64,000 bases of DNA from Novosphingobium indicum (lineage in GTDB: Bacteria; Pseudomonadota; Alphaproteobacteria; Sphingomonadales; Sphingomonadaceae). Every line of letters starts with the position of its first letter. The stretch's first letter is position 1. A program made the position numbers and the translations under genes. Location: the NCBI RefSeq assembly GCF_014645195.1, contig NZ_BMLK01000002.1:62001-126000 (forward strand), written 5' to 3'. The notes beneath the pieces were generated by a model. The model did not search any database. It was not told the origin of the DNA and saw only the letters and a list, made by a program, of their open reading frames with translations. Positions 34,207-43,389 of the stretch are shown here, piece by piece.

Positions 34207-37116
34207 TTACTCCTGTTCCGATCCTTCGTCGGCGCTCGCGGGCGCCGCGCGCACTTCGACTGGAATGCCGAGGTCTTTCAACTGCGGTTCGACGATCTTG
34301 CGATCTCCCACGACGACGAACGTCAGGCCGGTCGGCTGCAGGTATTCGGTTGCCGCTGCACCGATGGTCTTGGCATCGACGGCGCGGTAGATGCTCGCAA
34401 GCTGCGCGTAGTAGTCCTCGGGCCGGCCCAGCTGGTCGTTCTTGCGGATGCCGGAGAGAACCGAGGCGTTTGTCTCGAACTGGTTGGGCATGCCGCGGAT
34501 CGCACCGTCGGTGACGCGCTGGAGTTCCTCGTCGCTGACCGGCTGCGAGGCGGGGAAGGCCGCCATGTCATCCATGATCGCCTTGATCGTGTCACCGGTG
34601 CGGTCGGCCTGAACCGGGGCGCTTACTTCGAGCATGCGCGGGCCGACCGGCTGGTCGACCGAGGTGCGCACGCCGTAGCTCCAGCCTTTTTCCTCGCGGA
34701 TGTCGAGGTTGAGGCGCGAGAGGAAATCGCCGCCGAGCACATTGTTGGCGAGGATCAGCGGTTCCTTGCCCGGGGTCTTGCCGGTGATCGGCAGCACGCG
34801 GCCGGCCATCACCACCGACTGCGGCGAATTGGGCCGGTCGATCAGCACGATACGATTGCCGGCGGCAGGCGTCGTCGCCGCATCGATCGGCTTGACCGGG
34901 GCCGGGGTGTCAGGGGCTTTCCACCCGCCGAAGGCCTGCTCCAGCAGCGGCTTGAGTTTGTCCATGGTGACATCGCCGACCACGCTGATGCGCGCGAGAT
35001 CGGGACGCAGCCACTTGTCGTGCGCGGCGCGCATGTCTGCCGGGGTCAGTGCTGCCAGCGATTCCGCATTGCCGAGGCCGTCGAGCGGCTGGGCATAGGG
35101 GTGTGCACCGTAGACCTGCGCTTCCAGCGTGCGCGCGGCGAGGCTGCGCGGGGTCGAGAGCGCCTGCGCCAGAGCCGCCTCGGTCTGCGCCTTCACCCGC
35201 ACGAAGTCGCTTTCGGCAAAGGCCGGGTGCAGGATCAGGTCGGCCGTCAGCGCCAGCGAGGGGGCGAGATTGTCGCTCAGCGCGCTCAGCGTGACCGTAC
35301 TGGTGTCGAGCGAGCCGTCGGTGCCGATGCGGGCGCCGAGCCGCTCCTGCGCTTCGGCGATCTGCGTGGCGTTGAGCGTCGTCGTGCCTTCATCGAGCAT
35401 CGAGAGCATGAGGCCCTGCGTACCCGGCGTGTCGAGTGCGTCGGCGGCATAGCCGGCGTCGAAGTCGATCGTCATCACCAGCTTGGGCACGGCGGTACGG
35501 CGCGCCAGCACTACGGGAATGCCGTTCGAAAGCGTGGTGCGTTCGATTTGCGGGAACTGCATTGCCTTCACCGGCTGCACCGGCGGAGCTTCGCGCTTGG
35601 GTGCGGGGGGCAACGGCGCGGCTTCCGCATGCGGATCGGCCTGCGGAGCAGGGCGTTCCGCCTCGTCGCCCCAGCCGCCCATGCCGTCGCCGCTCTCGGT
35701 ACGCTCACCGGGGACGACGTTGAGGGCATAGACCGGGCGCGACAGCCACTTGTTGAGCGCGGCCTTGACCTTGGCCGGGGTCAGCGCCGCCATGGCGGCC
35801 AGGTCCTTCTTGTAGTGTGCCGGATCGTCCGAATAGACTTCGCCCTCGGCCAGAGTGGCACCCTTGCCGGAAAAGCCGCCGACGCGTTCGAGGCCGCCGA
35901 TCTCGCCCGAGAGCATGCTGGTGACGGCGCGGCGCACTTCATCCTCGGTGGGGCCTTGGCGCAGGTAGTCGGCCAGAACCGTGTCGAAGGCCTTTGCGGC
36001 CTCCGCGCGGTCGACGCCGGGCTTCACGTCCATCGACATCGACAGGAAGCCGAGCTGCTGGAACACCTGATCGTAGGCGGAGACGGAAACGGCCAGTTCC
36101 TTGCCGCGTACCAGCGCGTTGTCGAGCCGCGAGCTGGCAAGGCCGCCGAGGATGTGCATGCCGATCTTGAGCGCGGGCGTATCGGCATCGTTGAGGCCCG
36201 GCGCGGTCCAGTTGCGGGTGAGGCGCAGCACCGGGACCTGATCGTGGATGTCGCGCGATACCGGCGCGGCGAGCGTGACCGGATCGGCCGCGACCGGATG
36301 GATGTCCGGCCCGCGCGGAATGTCGCCGAACCACTTTTCAACCTTGGGGCGGGCAGTCGCCGCGTCGATGTCGCCCGAGAGGACGAGCACGACATTGTTG
36401 GAGCCGTAGTGGTCGGTGAACCATTGGCGCACGTCGGTCAGCGTCGCGGCGTCGAGGTCGGCCATCGAGCCGATGGTGGAATGGCGATAGGGATGGCCGA
36501 GGGGCAGGAGGCCTTCGCTCTGTACATAATCGAACAGGCCGTAGGGCTGGTTGTCGCCCTGTCGCTTCTCGTTCTGGACGACGCCGCGCTGCTTATCGAG
36601 CTTGTCCTGCGTGACTGCGGGCAGCAGGTGGCCCATGCGGTCGCTTTCCATGAACAGGGCCAGATCGAGCGCGCCGGTGGGGACCGTCTCGATGTAGTTG
36701 GTGCGGTCGTACCAAGTGGAGCCATTGGTCGAGGTGGAACCGGCGGCTTCGAGCGGAATGTCGAAGTTGGGCACATTGGCCGAGCCACCGAAGAACAGGT
36801 GTTCGTATAGGTGGGCAAAGCCGGTGCGGCCGCGCGGCTCGTTCTTGGAGCCGACCTTGTAGTAGAGCGTGACGCCGACGATCGGAGACTTGCGGTCGGT
36901 GTGGATCAGCGTCGTCAGGCCGTTTTCGAGGACGAACTTCTCGTAGGGAATGTCGACCTTGGCGACGAGATCCTGCAGCGAGGCGGCTGCGGGTGCCGTC
37001 GTTGCCGTCCCGGCATTGGGCGCCTTGGCCAGCGTGGCTACGGGCGTGGCAGTGCCAAGGGAAAGGAGAAGGGCGGCGGCGAGAGCGGTGGCGCTCGGCA
37101 TGGAGGGGATGCGCAT
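34207..37116 (-). CDS. M16 family zinc metallopeptidase, two tandem units, exported
   Basis: 969 residues. A signal peptide (ATALAAALLLSLGTATPVATLA) is followed by a first M16 unit with the inverted zinc motif HLYEH (His102, Glu105, His106) and downstream NEKRQGDNQPYG; it is the active half. The second unit (from ~residue 530) has the fold, but the zinc motif position reads QGLMLSMLDEG, so it is inactive, as in pitrilysin-like and processing-peptidase pairs. It likely degrades small peptides in the periplasm. The ATG at 37116 is chosen because the signal peptide starts there; the frame is open farther but without family character. Confidence 0.92.
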   Translation of the reverse strand: MRIPSMPSATALAAALLLSLGTATPVATLAKAPNAGTATTAPAAASLQDLVAKVDIPYEKFVLENGLTTLIHTDRKSPIVGVTLYYKVGSKNEPRGRTGFAHLYEHLFFGGSANVPNFDIPLEAAGSTSTNGSTWYDRTNYIETVPTGALDLALFMESDRMGHLLPAVTQDKLDKQRGVVQNEKRQGDNQPYGLFDYVQSEGLLPLGHPYRHSTIGSMADLDAATLTDVRQWFTDHYGSNNVVLVLSGDIDAATARPKVEKWFGDIPRGPDIHPVAADPVTLAAPVSRDIHDQVPVLRLTRNWTAPGLNDADTPALKIGMHILGGLASSRLDNALVRGKELAVSVSAYDQVFQQLGFLSMSMDVKPGVDRAEAAKAFDTVLADYLRQGPTEDEVRRAVTSMLSGEIGGLERVGGFSGKGATLAEGEVYSDDPAHYKKDLAAMAALTPAKVKAALNKWLSRPVYALNVVPGERTESGDGMGGWGDEAERPAPQADPHAEAAPLPPAPKREAPPVQPVKAMQFPQIERTTLSNGIPVVLARRTAVPKLVMTIDFDAGYAADALDTPGTQGLMLSMLDEGTTTLNATQIAEAQERLGARIGTDGSLDTSTVTLSALSDNLAPSLALTADLILHPAFAESDFVRVKAQTEAALAQALSTPRSLAARTLEAQVYGAHPYAQPLDGLGNAESLAALTPADMRAAHDKWLRPDLARISVVGDVTMDKLKPLLEQAFGGWKAPDTPAPVKPIDAATTPAAGNRIVLIDRPNSPQSVVMAGRVLPITGKTPGKEPLILANNVLGGDFLSRLNLDIREEKGWSYGVRTSVDQPVGPRMLEVSAPVQADRTGDTIKAIMDDMAAFPASQPVSDEELQRVTDGAIRGMPNQFETNASVLSGIRKNDQLGRPEDYYAQLASIYRAVDAKTIGAAATEYLQPTGLTFVVVGDRKIVEPQLKDLGIPVEVRAAPASADEGSEQE

Positions 37117-37727
37117 GGACCATGCTCTAGCAAACGCATGGCCCGCCGCAAGCGGGGACTGCGGCGCTTCGGGTTTCGGTGCCGGAAGCGCCGTGCAACC
37201 GTCACGCCTGGTTTGGAGGGAGGGGTTGCAATGGCAGGTTTCGACACGCGTTTCGGACGGCGCGAGGCAAGCGCGGCAGGGCTCTTTGGACTGGCCGGCG
37301 GAACGCTCGGCATGGCCTGGGCCGGATCGGCGCGTGCGGGCATCGGCGATACGTCTTCCGCTACATCGGTGGTGAAGCGGCAAAGCTGCGGGCCACTCCG
37401 CTCAAGCCTGCAGGCAGTCTGCGGAAAGGGCTGTGGGAGGCCACCAGGCGGATTGCGCGGCTCGTCCGGACCCGCGTGAAACGGTTCGCCGCGCGATGGG
37501 CTCGCGTTGCCTGTCCCGTGAACGGTGGCTTCGCATGCGTTCATCTGCAGGACAGGTCTGGCTGAACAGGCAGGAGGTCCCTCGCATGCAGGTGCTGCTT
37601 CCTGGGTGGTGCCGTGAGCAATGAGGGGTAAAGAGTTTTCGCCAGTCGGAAGGGCGGTCACCGTGGATGTCGCATGACGTGGCGCGGAATGGCCGGGGCG
37701 GCTGGTACAATCTGAAGGAGTAAATTC
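37117..37727. other. Gene-poor region with a possible decayed small reading frame
   Basis: 611 bases between the M16 and OmpA-family genes. A plus-strand ATG at 37231 with a ggaggga ribosome site opens an 82-codon frame (to 37479) that begins with a twin-Arg-like signal, GRREASAAGLFGLAGG, then loses any protein-like character after about 35 residues; a different frame (to 37565) continues with a basic stretch. This looks like either a frameshifted remnant or chance. The OmpA gene has its own ribosome site (gaaggag) at the 3' end of the region. Confidence 0.4.
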
Positions 37728-38612
37728 ATGCGTGTCACATCCCTGCGGCCAAAGCTGCTTTTCCTGCTTGGCGCTGCGGCCTTGCCGGCATCGGCTGGCG
37801 TCTCCGCGCAGGAACTGGACCCGTCCGCCGACACGGGCGTCGCTGCGACCGTCTATGGCGCGCGTCCGGTCGATCCGGCGGAGATGACCGAAGGGCCCGA
37901 GGTCGAAGGCATCATCTCGGCGCGTAGCGGTGACAAGATGCGGGTGACGAGCACCGACGGAACCAGCGCCGTGATCACCATCACCGACGATACCCAGATC
38001 AAGGGGCGCGGCGGTTTCCTCGGCCTCGCTAGCAAGGAGCGCGCGGCGACGTCGCTGCTCAATGGCCTGCCGGTCAGCGTGAAGACGCTGCAATCAGGCG
38101 AAGACCTGTTCGCCAGCGAGATCAAGTTCCGCAACGACGACTTCAAGACCGCGGCCATGATCCACAACGGCACCGATCAGCGCTTCGCCGAGCAGACCGC
38201 GGCAACCGAGGCGCTGCGCGGCCGCATGGGCGACATCGACAAGTACAACATCAAGGGCACGACGAACGTGAACTTCGACACGGGCAAGGCCGTGCTCTCC
38301 CCGCAGGGCAAGCAGGCGCTGTGCGCCGCGGCATCGCAGGCCGAGAGCATGGACAACGCGCTGCTGCTGGTGGTCGGCTACACCGATTCCACGGGCAGCC
38401 TCGAATACAACCAGAAGCTCAGCGAGAAGCGCGCGGGCCGCGTGGTCAACTATCTGCAGCAGGCCTGCGGCTGGAAGCCCTACCGCATGCTCACGCCCAC
38501 CGGTATGGCCGAAGCCGATCCGCTGGCGAGCAACGATACAGTGGAAGGCAAGGCGCAGAACCGCCGCGTTGCCGTGAACATCCTGGTCAGCAAGGGCCTC
38601 GACGGCCTTTGA
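37728..38612 (+). CDS. OmpA family protein
   Basis: 294 residues. Signal peptide LLFLLGAAALPASAGVSAQ; a ~140-residue N-terminal domain with strands (VEGIISARSGDKMRVTS, SAVITITDDTQIKG) that is not the classic eight-stranded barrel; then an OmpA C-terminal peptidoglycan-binding domain: TNVNFDTGKAVLSPQGKQAL, VVGYTDSTGSLEYNQKLSEKRA and KAQNRRVAVNI. It links the outer membrane or periplasm to the cell wall. The two Cys within the OmpA domain (ALCAAAS and QQACGW) may pair. Confidence 0.9.
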   Translation: MRVTSLRPKLLFLLGAAALPASAGVSAQELDPSADTGVAATVYGARPVDPAEMTEGPEVEGIISARSGDKMRVTSTDGTSAVITITDDTQIKGRGGFLGLASKERAATSLLNGLPVSVKTLQSGEDLFASEIKFRNDDFKTAAMIHNGTDQRFAEQTAATEALRGRMGDIDKYNIKGTTNVNFDTGKAVLSPQGKQALCAAASQAESMDNALLLVVGYTDSTGSLEYNQKLSEKRAGRVVNYLQQACGWKPYRMLTPTGMAEADPLASNDTVEGKAQNRRVAVNILVSKGLDGL

Positions 38613-38619
38613 GATGTGC

Positions 38620-38640
38620 GGGGTGGGTGCGGCCCACCCC
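38620..38640. terminator. Hairpin between convergent OmpA and NTF2-like genes
   Basis: ggggtggg (38620-38627) pairs with cccacccc (38633-38640) around a 5-nt loop. No T run; probably a shared weak terminator. Confidence 0.45.
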
Positions 38641-38652
38641 GACAATCGCGAC

Positions 38653-39102
38653 TTATCCGCGCTTGAAGATCTGGCCGCTGTCGAAGCGGGTGATGCGCCA
38701 TTCGCCGTCGGAATCGCGGCGGCATTCCATCTTCACGTCGGCAACGGCCAGCGGATCGCAGTACTTGTCGAGATCCTTCACGGTCGCGAAAAAGACCAGC
38801 AGGTAGCCCACCTTGGCGTGGTCCGCGTCGTCGAAGGAGACGCGCAGCGAGGAGATGATGTGGCGCATGGTCATCAGCCCGGCGCCGGCTTCCATGGCCT
38901 CGGCGCGGCCCTTGTAGAACGCTTCGACCGCCGTAAGGCCGTCGCGCCATTCACCGCCCACGAAATACTGCACATCTTCGGCCAGGCAGTCCGCCTTGCG
39001 CATCGACAACCCGTTGTTGATGTCCAGCTCGTCGCCCCATTCGTAGATGGCCTGCTTGATCGCCAGGACGTCCGCTGCCTGTTCGGGGGTGAATTTCGCC
39101 AC
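38653..39102 (-). CDS. NTF2-like (SnoaL) family protein
   Basis: 149 residues of the cone-shaped NTF2/SnoaL_4 fold: QAIYEWGDELDINNG, LAEDVQYFVGGEWRDG, EAFYKGRAEAMEAG, LMTMRHIISSLRVSF and a C-terminal strand DGEWRITRFDSGQI. Family members are isomerases, dehydratases or ligand-binding proteins (ring-hydroxylating dioxygenase beta subunits share the fold); no catalytic set can be assigned here. The start is GTG. It stands alone upstream of clpB. Confidence 0.83.
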   Translation of the reverse strand: MAKFTPEQAADVLAIKQAIYEWGDELDINNGLSMRKADCLAEDVQYFVGGEWRDGLTAVEAFYKGRAEAMEAGAGLMTMRHIISSLRVSFDDADHAKVGYLLVFFATVKDLDKYCDPLAVADVKMECRRDSDGEWRITRFDSGQIFKRG

Positions 39103-39407
39103 GTCTGTCTACCTCTTCCCGTTACTGTCGGTGTTGCGCGTGAGGCTAGGGAAAGCCGGGCAGGGCGCCAAGACCTTTAGGCGACAGCGCTGTCGATTAG
39201 CGCCGTGGCGACATGCAGGATTGGCAAAGCGCAGGTCTGTGCCCATCTTGGACGCGGCGAGGGGCGGACGGTCACAAATCGTTCGTATCCTTGTGCAGAA
39301 TCAAAACATTCCGGCCTTCCCGGTGCTAGAGACAAAAATCATCGGAGAGGCTCTTGTGTTGCAAAAATGCAACACTATATCATCGGGGTCAGGAGGCATC
39401 ACACACC
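39103..39407. other. Divergent regulatory region between the NTF2-like gene and clpB
   Basis: 305 bases without a gene. The last ~55 hold the clpB promoter, palindrome and an aggagg ribosome site. The rest shows no repeat or RNA gene that I can support. Confidence 0.6.
39353..39380 (+). promoter_or_regulatory. clpB: Heat-shock (RpoH-type) promoter of clpB
   Basis: CTTG (39353-39356), 18 bp, then CTATAT (39375-39380) fits the alphaproteobacterial sigma-32 pattern (CTTG, 17-18 bp, CYTATNT). The spacer is a perfect palindrome gtgttgca-aaaa-tgcaacac (39356-39375). Confidence 0.6.
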
Positions 39408-41987
<2,580 letters not shown>

Positions 41988-42034
41988 GACAGATTGAAGC
42001 GGGGGCAGAGGCCTGTCGCTTCAGCCAAACGAAC

Positions 42035-42069
42035 GGGGCGGAACCGCGAGGTGCCGCCCCTTCTTTTTT
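42035..42069 (+). terminator. Rho-independent terminator of clpB
   Basis: ggggcgg (42035-42041) pairs with ccgcccc (42054-42060), followed by ttctttttt. Confidence 0.9.
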
Positions 42070-42086
42070 GTTTTGATAGCCAGCGC

Positions 42087-42197
42087 TTAGTCGGCCCACT
42101 CGAAAATGCTGGCAAGCTCTGTGCCGCCCTGGAACTCGAACTTGTCGACCACTTCCCAGGTCATGCCACCATTGCCATCGTCCTTCGCGCCCCGCAT
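42087..42197 (-). pseudogene. Orphan 36-codon reading frame in phase behind a stop codon
   Basis: ATG at 42197 to TAA at 42087. It continues in the same frame as the preceding gene after its TGA at 42210, with four codons between. It contains MTWEVVDKFEFQGGTEL and ends in FEWAD, with protein-like composition. It has no ribosome site. It may be a remnant of a separate gene's 3' end, a micro-protein, or a readthrough tail. Confidence 0.35.
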
Positions 42198-42209
42198 GCC
42201 GGGAACGAT

Positions 42210-42752
42210 TCAGTTTACGCGGTAGCCTTTAACGCCGGTCTGACGATTGATCCGCACGAAATAGGACCCGAAAGTCGCCTTCTTGAACTCGACCTGATCG
42301 CCTGCTTTGGGGCGGCGCAGGTAATAGGGGTTCTCGGTAAGCTGCCAGGTGGCACCTTCGGCGATCGTCAGTCGATACTTGCCGTTGACAGTACTCACAT
42401 CGGTGATCGTCGTTTGCATGATGTCGTCGGATGCTTCATCTCCGCCGAACAGGGCGATTTTGGGGAGCGAGAAACCGAACAGCGAGCGGCGCATCTCCTT
42501 GGCCTCTGCCTTGTCGATGACCTTCACTTCGCCCTTGTCGGCAGCGCTTATCAGGCTTCCGGATTCGCGATCGTAACAGGCGAGGCGCTCGGCATCGTCG
42601 GCAAGCGCACGGCATTCGGCGAGCTTCGAGAGGACCTGCGGGAGATCATGGTTCTGACCGTTTTCGTCCTTGGCCGCTGCGGGACTATTCAGGGCCATCG
42701 CAGCAGCTGCCACCGTCATAGCGGTGAAGGGGGGAAGGAACATCCTCTTCAT
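42210..42752 (-). CDS. Exported protein of unknown function with a RLACYD motif
   Basis: 180 residues. Signal peptide (FTAMTVAAAAMALNSPAAA), then LAECRALADDAERLACYDRES, a Cys-containing motif found in many small exported proteobacterial proteins (including some type VI-associated ones), then a beta-rich C-terminal half with ATWQLTENPYYLRRPKAGD, SYFVRINRQTGVKGYRV that resembles a small OB or SH3-like fold. No specific function is known to me. The ATG at 42752 gives MKRMFLPPF. It is the downstream member of a minus-strand pair with the next small exported-protein gene, 154 bp apart. Confidence 0.75.
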   Translation of the reverse strand: MKRMFLPPFTAMTVAAAAMALNSPAAAKDENGQNHDLPQVLSKLAECRALADDAERLACYDRESGSLISAADKGEVKVIDKAEAKEMRRSLFGFSLPKIALFGGDEASDDIMQTTITDVSTVNGKYRLTIAEGATWQLTENPYYLRRPKAGDQVEFKKATFGSYFVRINRQTGVKGYRVN

Positions 42753-42906
42753 TGTCTGGCCTCGCCTAGCCTTGTTGTGACTTGCCGAACGCCGAGGCGC
42801 CCGGACGGACCTTACCCTGCACTATGGACAGAGGAAAGAACCGTGTGGTTTGTGCCTGTTGGCCCAAAACTGTGCACCGCACGGGTGCGCCATTGGGCGT
42901 TCGATT

Positions 42907-43200
42907 TCAGGAGCCGGGCGAGCCAACGCCCCAGGTGTTGCCGCGGTCGATCGTGTTCTTGGCGGCAGAGCGATTGAGCTCTTCCTCGCTTTCCCATTCA
43001 GCAATCGTCTTGCAGACCTTGATGCGCCGCACGCGCGAACCGGTGACCGATAGGCGCTTACACTTCACTTCCGATTTCGGGTCGACTTCACCTTTGTCGG
43101 CGGAGTGCAATGTATCGGTGGCGTCGGTGGACTGCGGGGTGTCGGAGGCGGCAGCCGGACCGGCAGCCAATGCGGCGACGAAGAAGAGGAAGGAAGGCAT
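42907..43200 (-). CDS. Small exported protein with conserved VTGS..R..KVC..EW pattern
   Basis: 97 residues. Signal peptide MPSFLFFVAALAAGPAAAS, then an Asp/Ser-rich linker and a short C-terminal region VKCKRLSVTGSRVRRIKVCKTIAEWESEEE. This Cys-x-VTGSR-x-KVCxTxxEW pattern is common in small periplasmic proteins of sphingomonads; two Cys may form a disulfide. Function unknown. The ATG at 43200 has an aagga ribosome site; an upstream in-frame ATG at 43230 has none. Confidence 0.75.
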   Translation of the reverse strand: MPSFLFFVAALAAGPAAASDTPQSTDATDTLHSADKGEVDPKSEVKCKRLSVTGSRVRRIKVCKTIAEWESEEELNRSAAKNTIDRGNTWGVGSPGS

Positions 43201-43330
43201 GAGAATCCTTGGTGTAAATTTGTGAACCATTCAGGCGTCTAGCGGGAGCTTACCCTACTTCCGGTTCGCCTGTCAGGGGGCGATGCGATTTATTTCCATA
43301 TGTTGATCGGCTCTTCTGCACTCGGGCAAC

Positions 43331-43368
43331 AAAAAAGGTGGCGATGCCCAGGCATCGCCACCTCCTTT
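43331..43368 (-). terminator. Terminator of the TonB-dependent receptor gene
   Basis: A perfect 12-bp stem, ggtggcgatgcc (43337-43348) with ggcatcgccacc (43351-43362), and on the minus strand a run of six T (plus-strand aaaaaa at 43331-43336). Confidence 0.93.
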
Positions 43369-43389
43369 TGCGTTATCGATCGAATGTGA

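Noticed and set aside
35020..36810. A 596-codon plus-strand frame opposite the M16 protease
   Set aside because: Antisense to a gene with complete M16 motifs; low-complexity composition.
37038..38093. A 351-codon minus-strand frame over the OmpA-family gene start
   Set aside because: Overlaps a gene with signal peptide and OmpA domain on the plus strand; no motif or ribosome site.
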